64,000 bases of DNA, taken from Caulobacter sp. X (GTDB lineage Bacteria; Pseudomonadota; Alphaproteobacteria; Caulobacterales; Caulobacteraceae). Within the stretch, counting starts at the first letter, position 1. Each line of letters begins with the position of its first letter. Made by a program: the position numbers and the translations under genes. The notes beneath the pieces are model-generated. The model worked only from the letters and a program-made list of their open reading frames with translations. It did no database searches and was not told where the DNA came from. Positions 1 through 7,842 of this stretch are shown here, one piece after another. The stretch lies in contig NZ_PEGF01000001.1 of the NCBI RefSeq assembly GCF_002742635.1, positions 1,922,001 to 1,986,000 of the forward strand, written 5' to 3'.

Positions 1-185
1 AGGTCCAGGGCGTCCGCCGCCTCGCCGATCAGGGCGCCGTCCTTCTCGCCGAGAAAGAACAGCACGCCCGACTGCGCCGCGGTCAGGCCGCCCTTGGCCG
101 CCATCCTGGCTTCCAGCCAACGCTGCACGCGCCGGTGGCCGGCGTTGAGCAGGAAGATCAGGCGGCGGTCTTGCGCGACAGGCAT
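1..185 (-). CDS. MarR-family transcriptional regulator, N-terminal fragment
   Basis: Only the first ~61 codons lie in the window; the gene continues past base 1. Translation begins MPVAQDRRLIFLLNAGHRRV and goes on through a segment containing LTAAQSGVLFFLGEKDGALI, which matches the first helices of a MarR winged-helix domain (dimer helix, then the 'T..Q..vL..L' helix). It is too short to show the recognition helix. It lies 45 bases downstream of the MBL hydrolase on the same strand, so the two are probably co-transcribed. MarR proteins usually repress neighbouring genes in response to small phenolic or lipophilic ligands; the ligand here is unknown. Confidence 0.7.
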   Translation of the reverse strand, partial: MPVAQDRRLIFLLNAGHRRVQRWLEARMAAKGGLTAAQSGVLFFLGEKDGALIGEAADALD

Positions 186-230
186 GGGCCGAGCGTGATG
201 CTTCGCACGCGAAATGTCAAACGCACGTTT

Positions 231-1328
231 CTAGTCGCCGCTAGAAAATGCCGCGTACCAGGCGACACCCTCGCCGTCCGTCGTCCGCGCGATGCGTCCC
301 CGGCGGATCAGGCAGTTGAGGTGCGCCAGCGCCTCGCCGGTCGCCATGCCGAGCAGGTCGGGTCCGATCGGGCGGGCGAATAGGGCGCCGAAGGTGTCGA
401 CCACCCGCTTGGGCTCGGCCAGCTTCTTCTCCAGCCGCGCCAGGCCGCGCTCGTGGCCCGAGATCAGGCCGTCGATCCGCGTGTGTAGCCCCTCGAAGGG
501 ATCGTTGTGGGCCGGCAGGACGATCACGTCGTCGGGCACGGTCGCCTTGACCTTGGCCAGGGAGCGCAGCCAGTCGCTGAGCGGGTCGGCGTCCGGCTCG
601 GTGGGAAACACCGAGACGTTGGACGAGATGCGCGGCAGCACCTGGTCGCCCGAGATCAACAGGTTCAGTTCGGGGCACCAGAGGCAGGCATGGTCCGGGG
701 AATGGCCCTGCCCGGTGACGACCGTCCAGGTCCGGCCGCCGATCTCGAAGTCCTCGCCGTCGCTCAGACGGCGATAGCTGTCGGGCAGGGCGTAGATCGC
801 CTTGCCGAAGCCGCCGAAGCGGGCCTTGTAGTTCTCGATCGCGTCCTCGTCCCAGCCGGCGGCGCGGAAGAACTTCACCCCGTCCTCGGGCGCCTCGCGA
901 CCGGTGTCGGCGACCAGCATCCGGCACTGGAAGTACTCCAGACGCGTCATCCACAGGCGGCAGTCGAACTTGCGGGTGATCCAGCCGGCCAGGCCGATAT
1001 GGTCCGGGTGCAGATGGGTGACGATCACCCGCGTGACCGGTCGCCCGCCCAGCGCCCCGGCGAAGGCCGCGCGCCAGGCCTGGCTGGTTTCCTTGGTCTG
1101 GACGCCGGTGTCGACCACCGCCCAGCCCTCGCCGTCCTCGATCGCCCAGACATTGATGAACTGCAGCGAACCGCCCAGCGGCATACGCAGCCACAGCACG
1201 CCCGGCGCGACCTCGACCGCCTCGCCCGAGCCCTGCTCCGGCGCCGTCTCGAACGGATAGACCAGTCGCCCAGCCTTCTTGGGCGCCTCGGCCTCGCTTC
1301 CTGTTTCGTCTTCAAACCCGTCGCGCAT
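231..1328 (-). CDS. MBL-fold metallo-hydrolase
   Basis: A 365-residue metallo-beta-lactamase-fold hydrolase, predicted cytoplasmic because no signal peptide is visible. The metal-binding motif HLHPDH lies near residue 105. Later ligands are seen in GHSPDHACL, SGDQVLP and PAHNDPF, the normal order for a binuclear metal site. The C-terminal ~80 residues form a helical extension ending in a winged-helix-like 'GEALAHLNCLIRRGRI' stretch, as in the LACTB2/GloB-like subgroup. The ATG at 1328 has a GGGAG ribosome site five bases upstream. The substrate cannot be told from sequence; thioester or lactone hydrolysis would fit the family. The adjacent MarR fragment suggests it belongs to a small ligand-regulated unit. 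Confidence 0.85.
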   Translation of the reverse strand: MRDGFEDETGSEAEAPKKAGRLVYPFETAPEQGSGEAVEVAPGVLWLRMPLGGSLQFINVWAIEDGEGWAVVDTGVQTKETSQAWRAAFAGALGGRPVTRVIVTHLHPDHIGLAGWITRKFDCRLWMTRLEYFQCRMLVADTGREAPEDGVKFFRAAGWDEDAIENYKARFGGFGKAIYALPDSYRRLSDGEDFEIGGRTWTVVTGQGHSPDHACLWCPELNLLISGDQVLPRISSNVSVFPTEPDADPLSDWLRSLAKVKATVPDDVIVLPAHNDPFEGLHTRIDGLISGHERGLARLEKKLAEPKRVVDTFGALFARPIGPDLLGMATGEALAHLNCLIRRGRIARTTDGEGVAWYAAFSSGD

Positions 1329-1456
1329 TCCGCTCCCTAACCCATTTTTTGCCCGCGGGGGCTGTCAAGATCGCGCCTAGGTCGGACGGTATCTTGACCC
1401 CCGATGCAAGCACGCGCTTATGTCCGCGCGAGGAATCCACCCAGGAGATGTTTCCC

Positions 1457-2800
1457 ATGAGGCCTTTCGCGATCGGCCTGTCGGCCGCCCTCGCGGTCGC
1501 CATTCTCGTGCCGGCCGCCGTCATTTCGGCGCCGAAGGAAGAGAAGGGCAAGCCCGCCGCCATCGACGCCAAGGCGCGCGAAATCGGCATGAAAGAAGCC
1601 CCGGCCGTCATCCAGGCCAGCGGCGCGAGCTGCACGGTTTCGGACGCTCGCTTCATCGGCGAGGACAAGAAGGCCGGCGCCAAGTATTACGAAGTCGCCT
1701 GTAGCGAAGGCATGGGCTTCGCGGCGATCGCCAAGAAGGACGCTGCGCCCCAGGTCTACACCTGCCTCGAATCGAGCCAGCCGGGTCCGGACGGCAAGGT
1801 CGGCGGCTTGGCCTGTATCCTGCCCGGCAACGCCAACCAGGGCGCGGCGCTCTCGCCCTACGTCAAGAAGGGCGGCGTGAACTGCGATATCGAGAACACC
1901 CGCGCCATCGGCTCGGGCGCCAAGAACTCGTACTTCGAAGTCGCCTGTAAGGGCGGCTCGGGCTACATCGTCCAGACGGTCGCGCCGCTGAACATCAATG
2001 GCGACGTCTCGGTCAATAGCTGCCTGCTCTATGAAGAAGGCGGCAATGTCAGCTGTAAGCTGACCACCCGTCAGACCCAGCTGAACGTGGTCGACACGCT
2101 GAACAGCGCGGCGAACACCAACTGCGCGGTCAAGGATCGCCGCTACGTGCTCAGCACCAAGAGCGACAACTACTTCGAAGTCGCCTGCCAGGACGGCAAG
2201 GGCTACATCTACCAGCAGACGGCCGCCACCGGCGCCTTCGCCCGCGCGATCCCCTGCGCCCAGGCCGGCTTCGTCGGCGGCGGCTGCACCATGACCGACG
2301 CGGTCGCGGCTCAGACCGAACAGGCCGGCTTCTACACCAAGCTCGCCACCAAGGCCGGCTTCCCCTGCGACGTCGAGAAGTACGGCATGCTGCCGACGAA
2401 CGACCCGAAGAAGGAAATCGTCGAGCTGAAGTGCAAGGGCAGCGACGTCGGCGGTATCGCCGTGTTCACCGCCACCGACGGCAAGGTCTATGACTGCGTC
2501 ACCGCCGAGCTGAACGGCTATCGCTGCTCCTTCACCAAGAAGGACACGCAGTACGCTCGCCTGACCAAGGACCTGGTCGGCTTCAACAAGTCGTCGTGCA
2601 CCGTTTCGGACGCCCGCATCATCGGCGCGACCGAGACCGAAGGCTTCGTCGAAGTGGCCTGCTCGGACGGCCTGCCGGGCTGGGTGCTGGGCTATCCGAC
2701 CGGCGTCGCCAAGCCGGCCGCCAAGGAGTTCCTGTCCTGCGTGCAGGCCAAGGGCATCGGCGGCGGCTGCAAGCTGCCGACCAACAAGGTCAAGGGCTGA
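1457..2800 (+). CDS. Secreted protein of five four-cysteine modules
   Basis: A 447-residue protein with a clear signal peptide (MRPFAIGLSAALAVAILVPA, cleavage near ISA-PK), so probably periplasmic or extracellular. From residue 59 it consists of five repeats of ~84 residues. Each begins with a cysteine followed by a 'vsDaRxIG'-like stretch, has FEVAC or a variant 21-23 residues later, then two more cysteines. Cysteines fall at 59/82/103/120, 143/164/189/200, 223/244/267/277, 304/326/347/357 and 381/402/428/438: 20 in all and none elsewhere, which suggests two disulfides per module. The ATG at 1457 is preferred over the in-frame ATG at 1448 because GGAG at 1444-1447 is nine bases upstream of it. 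I do not recognise a named family. A strong terminator follows. Confidence 0.85.
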   Translation: MRPFAIGLSAALAVAILVPAAVISAPKEEKGKPAAIDAKAREIGMKEAPAVIQASGASCTVSDARFIGEDKKAGAKYYEVACSEGMGFAAIAKKDAAPQVYTCLESSQPGPDGKVGGLACILPGNANQGAALSPYVKKGGVNCDIENTRAIGSGAKNSYFEVACKGGSGYIVQTVAPLNINGDVSVNSCLLYEEGGNVSCKLTTRQTQLNVVDTLNSAANTNCAVKDRRYVLSTKSDNYFEVACQDGKGYIYQQTAATGAFARAIPCAQAGFVGGGCTMTDAVAAQTEQAGFYTKLATKAGFPCDVEKYGMLPTNDPKKEIVELKCKGSDVGGIAVFTATDGKVYDCVTAELNGYRCSFTKKDTQYARLTKDLVGFNKSSCTVSDARIIGATETEGFVEVACSDGLPGWVLGYPTGVAKPAAKEFLSCVQAKGIGGGCKLPTNKVKG

Positions 2801-2825
2801 TCCCAGCCCTCTCGCCTGAATGAGG

Positions 2826-2864
2826 AAGGCCCGCCGGGAGCGATCCCGGCGGGCCTTTTCTTTT
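2826..2864 (+). terminator. Rho-independent terminator after the five-module protein
   Basis: A perfect 14-bp stem (2826-2839 with 2844-2857), GCGA tetraloop and a T-rich tail (TTCTTTT). It lies between convergent genes; the T tract favours the rightward transcript, but the stem could also slow the leftward one. Confidence 0.9.
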
Positions 2865-2867
2865 GGG

Positions 2868-4409
2868 TTAGCCCATGGCCGCTTCGATCAGGCGCGGCCC
2901 CGGCGTCGCCATGGCCCGGGCGAGGGCGTCGTCGAAGGCCTCCGCCGTCTCCGCCTGCTCGGCGCTCAGGCCCATGCCCTGGGCCAGCTGAACCCAGTCG
3001 ATGCGCGGATCGCCAAGGTCCAACAGCTTCGAGGCCGCCGGCCCGGGATTGCCCGCCCCCGTCCGCCCCAGCTCGATGCCGAGGATCCGGTAGGCGTGGT
3101 TGGCGAAGACGATGACGGTGACGTCCAGCTTCTCGCGGACGATCGTCCAGAGGCCCTGGACCGTGTACATGCCCGCGCCGTCGCCGGTCAGGGCCAGGAT
3201 CTTGCGATCGGGGCAGGCCACCGCCGCGCCGATCGCCAGCGGTATGCCCTGGCCGATAGCCCCGCCGGTCAGGGAGAGCCAGTCGTGGGCCCGGGCGCTT
3301 CGGGTCTGGGTGAAGATCGGCAGGCCCGCCGTCACCGCATCGTCCGAGATCACCGCGCCCGTCGGCATGTGGCGCGCCACCGAAGCGCCGATCGCCCAGG
3401 CGTCGAGCCGGCCCGCTGGCGCGGCGGGCGCCGCGTAGGCCTCGACCGGTCCCGCCGCCGGTGCGCCGATAGCGTCGGCCAGCGCCGCCAGCGCCGCCGC
3501 CGCGTCGACCTCGCGGCCGCACAGGGTCTCGACCGAGCAGCCCTCCGGCGTCAGCACGCTGGGCCGATCCGGATAGGCGAAGAAGGCCACTGGCGCCTGG
3601 GTCGCGACCAGGATCATCAGGTCGACGCCGTCGAGGTCCTTCAGGGCCTGCTCGGCGAAATAGGGCAGCTTGTCGGGCCGGAAGCGGCCTTCGCCCCGCG
3701 CCTGGCGGGCGGTGAAGGTGTCGGTCAGCGCCCGGACGCCGTGGGCGGCGAGGCGTCCGGCCGCCGCCAGCGCGGCCTCGCCGCAGGCGCCCGAGCCCAG
3801 CAGCAGCACCGGCTTCTTGGCGAAGCCCAGGGCCTTAGCCGCCGCCTCGATGGCGGCGGGGTCCGGCGCGGCGAAGGCGGGCGGCGCGATCACCGGCCCC
3901 TTCACGGTCGCTTCGTTCCAGGCCGCGTCGGCCGGCAGGATCAAACAGGCGTTGCCGCCGGGCGTCCCGTAGCTGGCGACGATCGCCTCGGAGGCCAGCG
4001 GTCCGACGCTGTCGGCGGTCTCGGCCGACTTGACCCAGATGGAGTTCGGCGCGGCCAGCGCGGCGATGTCGCTGTTCAGCGGCGCCTCGAAGCCGCGATG
4101 ATAGGTGGCGTGGTCGCCGATCACATTGACCACCGGCGTGAAGGCCCGGCGGGCGTTGTGCAGGTTGGCCGCGCCGTTGGCGTAGCCGGGGCCCAGGTGC
4201 AGCAGGGTGCAGGCGGGCTTGCCGGCCATCCGGCCATAGCCGTCAGCGGCGCCGGTCGCCACGCCCTCGAACAGGCACAGCACCGAGCGCATGCGCGGCT
4301 CGCGGTCCAGAGCCGAGACGAATTGCATCTCGCTGGTGCCGGGATTGGCGAAACAGGCGGTGACGCCGTTGTCGGCCAGGGTGGTGATCAGGGCGTCCGC
4401 GCCGTTCAT
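2868..4409 (-). CDS. Thiamine diphosphate-dependent enzyme, acetolactate synthase/benzoylformate decarboxylase-like
   Basis: 513 residues with the three-domain layout of the ThDP decarboxylase/acetolactate synthase superfamily. The N-terminal pyrimidine-binding domain carries NPGTSEMQF and the activating glutamate in CLFEGVATGAADGYGRM. A central domain contains 'LLLGSGACGEAAL'. The C-terminal pyrophosphate domain has the ThDP motif beginning GDGAGMYTVQGLW, with the Asn of ANHAYR closing it. The start at 4409 is chosen over an in-frame ATG at 4433 because GGAG sits six bases upstream. Motifs resemble benzoylformate decarboxylase at least as much as biosynthetic IlvB, and no small regulatory subunit gene is adjacent, so a catabolic 2-oxo-acid role is possible. 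The substrate is undetermined. Confidence 0.8.
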   Translation of the reverse strand: MNGADALITTLADNGVTACFANPGTSEMQFVSALDREPRMRSVLCLFEGVATGAADGYGRMAGKPACTLLHLGPGYANGAANLHNARRAFTPVVNVIGDHATYHRGFEAPLNSDIAALAAPNSIWVKSAETADSVGPLASEAIVASYGTPGGNACLILPADAAWNEATVKGPVIAPPAFAAPDPAAIEAAAKALGFAKKPVLLLGSGACGEAALAAAGRLAAHGVRALTDTFTARQARGEGRFRPDKLPYFAEQALKDLDGVDLMILVATQAPVAFFAYPDRPSVLTPEGCSVETLCGREVDAAAALAALADAIGAPAAGPVEAYAAPAAPAGRLDAWAIGASVARHMPTGAVISDDAVTAGLPIFTQTRSARAHDWLSLTGGAIGQGIPLAIGAAVACPDRKILALTGDGAGMYTVQGLWTIVREKLDVTVIVFANHAYRILGIELGRTGAGNPGPAASKLLDLGDPRIDWVQLAQGMGLSAEQAETAEAFDDALARAMATPGPRLIEAAMG

Positions 4410-4548
4410 GGTCTTCTCCGTACCGTCGCCCATCCTTCCGACATTTCCGCCAAGTCACGCAACAGCATTGCGCGACCAAGCCGCCGCGAGGCATCGTGGT
4501 CCCGCGAGCATCGCCGACAGGGCGAGCCGTGTTTGGGGGGAATCGCAC

Positions 4549-5199
4549 ATGCCGAAGGCCACGATGGCCCGTTGGGCGCTGATCGCATCGATCATCGGCG
4601 GCGTCAGCTATATCGCCAGTTGGAGCCTGCATCTTTCGACGCCGGCCGAGGTCCTCTGGAAAGGCTCCGGCGTCGGCTTGCTGGCCCTGTATGCGGGGCT
4701 GAAGGCGCGCTCCGCGGACGGCTGGCTGCTGACGGCGGTGATGGCGCTGGGGGCGCTGGGCGACATCCTGCTGGTGACGTCGGGCCTGACCATCGGCGCC
4801 CTGGCCTTCCTGGCCGGACATCTGACCGCGATCGGGCTCTACGCCCGCAACCGACGGAGGGCCTCGACCCCAGCTCTGCTGGCCGCCGCCGTCTTCATCC
4901 CCGTGGTCGTCGGCATAGCCTTCCATCTGCCCGCCGATCGGGCCGGAGCCCCGGGCGTGGCGCTGTACGCCACCGGCCTCTCAGCCATGGCGGCGTCGGC
5001 CTGGCTCAGCCGCTTCCCGCGCGGCCAAGTGGCGCTCGGCGCGCTGATGTTCCTGGTCTCGGACCTCTTGATCTTCGCGCGCGGCGGTCTGCTGCCCGAG
5101 GGCTTCGCGACCGGCCTGGCGGTATGGGGACTTTATTACGCCGGCCAGTTGCTGATCTGCCTGGGGGTCGCCCGCGCCCTCGAACCTAGAAGCACATGA
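4549..5199 (+). CDS. YhhN/lysoplasmalogenase-family membrane protein
   Basis: 216 residues with about eight hydrophobic helices, consistent with the YhhN (TMEM86) fold. Characteristic acidic residues appear in the helices at 'MALGALGDILL' and 'LMFLVSDLLIF', the two aspartates thought to form the lysoplasmalogenase active site in this family. The ATG at 4549 follows a run of G residues (ribosome site) eight bases upstream. The known activity hydrolyses the vinyl-ether bond of lysoplasmalogens; whether this bacterium has such lipids is unknown, so the substrate is open. Its 3' end overlaps the end of the convergent ligase gene by 14 bases. Confidence 0.75.
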   Translation: MPKATMARWALIASIIGGVSYIASWSLHLSTPAEVLWKGSGVGLLALYAGLKARSADGWLLTAVMALGALGDILLVTSGLTIGALAFLAGHLTAIGLYARNRRRASTPALLAAAVFIPVVVGIAFHLPADRAGAPGVALYATGLSAMAASAWLSRFPRGQVALGALMFLVSDLLIFARGGLLPEGFATGLAVWGLYYAGQLLICLGVARALEPRST

Positions 5200-6976
5200 C
5201 CCCCGCATCCGGCGTCTCCGAAAACAGCCGCTCCAGCTCAGTGGGCCGGCGCTCGCGGGCCAGGGCCTGGTTGATGTAGCCCTTGTCGGTCAGCTCGCCG
5301 CTGGCCGCGTCCGGCGCGCCGTCCAAGATCAGGGCGCGGGCGATCCGGCCCGTACCGCCCTTGGCCTGCTGGTTGTAGGCCGCCAGCCGCTCGGCGATCG
5401 CCGCCCGCACGGCCGCTTCATCGCCCAGCCGCGCGCAAGCCTTGGCGTCGAGGAACAGCATCAAGCCGATCCCCTCGCGCCCCTCGCCGCAGACGATGGC
5501 GTCGGAGACGAGGCCGCCCAGGGCCGAGACCGCCGCCACCCGCAGCGCCCCGGCCGCGACGAAGGCGCCGCTGGCCAGCTTGAAATTCTCCACGAGGCGG
5601 CCGTCGAAGACGAGCCCCGCCGAGGGATCCTCGGGATTGGCCAGCCGCGCGGCGTCGCCCAGCCGATAGAAGCCGTCCTCGTCGAAGGCCTGCTCCGTCG
5701 CTTCTGGCTGATCGAGATAGCCGGGCGAGACCTGCGGTCCCTTCACGCGGATCTCGAACTTGCCGCCCTCGCCGGCTGGGACCAGCTTGACCGCCGTGCC
5801 AGGCGTCGGCAGGCCGACCATGCCCGAGCGCGCGTTCAGCCAGTGGATGTTGCAGGCGGTCGGCCCGGTCTCGGTCGCGCCATAGCCGGCCGCGAAGGTG
5901 ATCCGTTCACCGACGGTCTTCACCGCCACGGCCTGCACACGGTCGAGGATCGACTGGGCCATGGACGCGCCGCCATATTGCAGCACCCGCACCGTCTCGA
6001 AGAACTTGGCGGCCAGGGCCTCGTCGCGCTCCAGCTCGCCGATCAGCATGGCCCAGCCGGCCGGCACCATGTTGTGATAGGTCGTGGCCACCTCGCGCAG
6101 GTTCCGCACCGTCTCATCGAAGCGGCCGGGGACGGGCTGGCCGGCGTCGATGTACAGCGTCCCGCCCCGGTGCAGCACCATATGCAGGATGGCGTTGGCG
6201 CCCAGGCTGTGGCTCCACGGCGCGGAATTGACCAGCACCGGCGGCTCTGGGTCGGCGTAGCAGGCTTCGATCTGGGCGGCGTTCAGCGCGATGTTGGCGT
6301 GGGTGCAGAGCACCGCCTTGGGCTTGCCGGTCGAGCCGGAGGTCAGCAGCAGCTTGGCGATGTCGTCGGGCTGGGCGACCGGGGTGCGCGGCGAGCTCTT
6401 CAGCAGGTTCGCGAAGGCGATGTCGCCAGGACGGGCGTTGCCGCTGACGATCGTCGGCAGGCCGGCCAGAAACGGCGCGGCCAGGGCCTCGCCGAACGCC
6501 TCGGCGTCGTCGGCATAGACGGCGGCCGGCTTCAGCCGCTCGACCGCGTGCGCCAGGCGCGTCAGGTCCGCGCCCTTCAGGCCGTACTGCGGCGAGACCG
6601 GCGCGGCCGGCGCGCCCAGGCTCATGGCGGCGTAGGCGATCAGGGCGTGGTCGATCCCGTTGCGCGCCAGGATCAGCAGCGGCTGGCCGCGCTGGAGGCC
6701 GAGCTCGGCGAGACCACCGGTGAGGGCCTCGATCTTCGCCTTGGCCGCGCCATAGGTGATGGTCCGCCATCCCTCGGCGCCCGGGATCCGCTCGGCCAGC
6801 CAGACCCGATCCGGCGCCTCGGCCGCCCACCGCGCCAGGGGCTGCGTCGTGGTCCGCACCGCGTCCGAATAGGGGTTGGGGTTGCGCAGGATCAAGGTCT
6901 CGTCCCGCCGCTCCACGTCCAGCGCGCGGGGCGCGTAGCGGGCGTCGCGGAAGGGAGCGGTGTGGTGCGCGTTCAT
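5186..6976 (-). CDS. Feruloyl-CoA synthase-like AMP-dependent acyl-CoA ligase
   Basis: 596 residues of the ANL adenylate-forming superfamily. The phosphate-binding loop LLLTSGSTGKPKAV, the 'GYGATETGP' motif and the 'YRLGDAARL' aspartate motif are in the expected order. The N-terminal stretch with 'GILRN-PNPY'-type spacing and LARWAAEAPDRVWLAER, plus the long C-terminal segment, resemble feruloyl-CoA synthases more than fatty acyl ligases. The family activates hydroxycinnamates or other aryl acids with ATP and CoA. The start at 6976 (MNAHHTAPF) is uncertain because its ribosome site is weak; an ATG at 7000 is the alternative. No hydratase-lyase or vanillin dehydrogenase gene is adjacent, so the aromatic substrate is inferred from family resemblance only. 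Confidence 0.8.
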   Translation of the reverse strand: MNAHHTAPFRDARYAPRALDVERRDETLILRNPNPYSDAVRTTTQPLARWAAEAPDRVWLAERIPGAEGWRTITYGAAKAKIEALTGGLAELGLQRGQPLLILARNGIDHALIAYAAMSLGAPAAPVSPQYGLKGADLTRLAHAVERLKPAAVYADDAEAFGEALAAPFLAGLPTIVSGNARPGDIAFANLLKSSPRTPVAQPDDIAKLLLTSGSTGKPKAVLCTHANIALNAAQIEACYADPEPPVLVNSAPWSHSLGANAILHMVLHRGGTLYIDAGQPVPGRFDETVRNLREVATTYHNMVPAGWAMLIGELERDEALAAKFFETVRVLQYGGASMAQSILDRVQAVAVKTVGERITFAAGYGATETGPTACNIHWLNARSGMVGLPTPGTAVKLVPAGEGGKFEIRVKGPQVSPGYLDQPEATEQAFDEDGFYRLGDAARLANPEDPSAGLVFDGRLVENFKLASGAFVAAGALRVAAVSALGGLVSDAIVCGEGREGIGLMLFLDAKACARLGDEAAVRAAIAERLAAYNQQAKGGTGRIARALILDGAPDAASGELTDKGYINQALARERRPTELERLFSETPDAGVMCF

Positions 6977-7021
6977 GATCCTAGTTATGTCGCGGGTCAT
7001 ACGGGCGTTCAATTGGGTGTT

Positions 7022-7136
7022 CCTCCCCCGTGATACGGGGGAGGTGTCGCGGAGCGACGGAGGGGGCAAGCTGGAGGTCGGCCGAGCTAGCCCCCTCCGG
7101 CCCTCTGGGCCACCTCCCCCGCATCGCGGGGGAGGA
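7022..7136. repeat. Three-hairpin intergenic repeat, copy A
   Basis: A ~115-base element with three inverted repeats in a row: CTCCCCCG/CGGGGGAG at the left, GAGGGGGC/GCCCCCTC in the middle, and CCTCCCCCGC/GCGGGGGAGG at the right. A second copy at 58823-58938 in the same orientation differs at about a dozen positions, and the last ~49 bases are identical. It resembles dispersed non-coding palindromic repeats known from Caulobacter intergenic regions; the match is by structure, not by a search. It lies upstream of the ligase start. Confidence 0.85.
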
Positions 7137-7156
7137 TCTTTCCGCTCTGAACACGC

Positions 7157-7411
7157 CTACGCCGCCTCACGCGATCGCTCGCTGAAGGGACGGAAGGGGA
7201 CGCGGAGCGCCGGACGTTCGTCCGGAGTATGGATAGTGAGTACCGTTTCGACGAAGCCAGGACGCTCCGCGCGATCGTTATCCGGTGAGCCTTCGACGCG
7301 CGGGGTCTTAACCCGCTTCCGAAAGAGGCCCCCGGCGGGCGGGCCGGGCTGGCGACCCGGTCCCCGGACCGTCCGGGCGATTTCAGCCCGAACCTTGTCC
7401 CGCTCGACCAC
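7157..7411 (-). CDS. Possible small hypothetical protein
   Basis: A GTG-initiated 84-codon frame beginning MVERDKVRAEIARTV, rich in Arg, Pro and Glu. It is on the same strand as the CorC gene upstream of it. Third-position GC is raised but below that of neighbouring genes, the composition is low-complexity, and no family is recognised. A GGGG run just before the GTG could act as a ribosome site. It could equally be a chance frame in GC-rich DNA. Confidence 0.2.
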   Translation of the reverse strand: MVERDKVRAEIARTVRGPGRQPGPPAGGLFRKRVKTPRVEGSPDNDRAERPGFVETVLTIHTPDERPALRVPFRPFSERSREAA

Positions 7412-7581
7412 CCCCGACAGCCGTCACGATCGCCGGCCGGACGTCCCTTCCAAGCCATCGGGTGAGGAAGAGTATGGGCGGGGTTTGAACGCGGATGATC
7501 CAGCGACGTGTAAAAATGATAAGTCTTTGAAATCGTTGGGTTCGATTCCGTCCACGCGGATCATAGAGCGCCGCGAACGCT

Positions 7582-7604
7582 CCTTCTCCCCTTGCGGGAG
7601 AAGG
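7582..7604. repeat. Short palindromic repeat fragment
   Basis: CCTTCTCCC and GGGAGAAGG form a 9-bp stem around a 5-base loop. The sequence matches the core hairpin of common alphaproteobacterial intergenic palindromes; here it appears as a lone half-element. Confidence 0.5.
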
Positions 7605-7638
7605 GTTGGCTGTTCCGTCTCCCCGGACGGGCGCCATC

Positions 7639-7700
7639 CTTACATCTCACGGCGAGACGATCGCAGGGCTGATCAGGTTGCAGCCTCCAAGAGATGTAAG
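7639..7700. repeat. Perfect 10-bp inverted repeat with 42-base loop
   Basis: CTTACATCTC (7639-7648) and GAGATGTAAG (7691-7700) are perfectly complementary and relatively A/T-rich against the local background. This suggests a stem-loop RNA or a protein-binding pair of sites. There is no T tract after it, so it is not an ordinary terminator. Confidence 0.5.
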
Positions 7701-7753
7701 TTTCGCACCGACCTTGGACAGTCGGCTTGCGACCCTGGGCGGACGTAGCGCGA

Positions 7754-7780
7754 AATCCCTCTCTCTAAGAGAGAGGGATT
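7754..7780 (-). terminator. Candidate terminator downstream of CorC gene
   Basis: AATCCCTCTCTC and its complement form a 12-bp stem with a TAA loop, ending ~63 bases past the CorC stop on the leftward strand. Only a short ATTTC follows, so termination is possible but weak. Confidence 0.4.
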
Positions 7781-7842
7781 CCTTATGGGCGCCCCCATCC
7801 ATGGCGGGCCTTGCCAAGGTCCGCTACTCACTCCGCCGCCCC

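Larger units (their letters stand above)
7137..7842. other. Gene-poor region with inverted repeats and a tRNA-like motif
   Basis: About 700 bases between the repeat element and the CorC gene. I see no confidently recognisable gene. It holds a weak leftward reading frame (7157-7411), a motif resembling a tRNA T-arm (GGTTCGATTCC around 7550) flanked by ATGATCC near 7495 and GGATCAT near 7560, which could pair over seven bases, and three separate inverted repeats listed individually. No full cloverleaf can be folded by eye, and no tmRNA tag reading frame was found. Confidence 0.5.

Noticed and set aside
2820..5189. 789-codon rightward open frame over the ThDP enzyme and YhhN genes.
   Set aside because: It is antisense to the ThDP enzyme, Arg/Gly/Asp-rich and without domains: a GC-rich shadow frame.
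7240..7560. A tmRNA (ssrA) gene, because GTTTCGAC near 7245 and GGTTCGATTCC near 7550 are spaced about right for one.
   Set aside because: No tag reading frame resembling AANDNFAEEFAVAA is present, there is no CCA end, and alphaproteobacteria carry a permuted two-piece gene with the opposite order.
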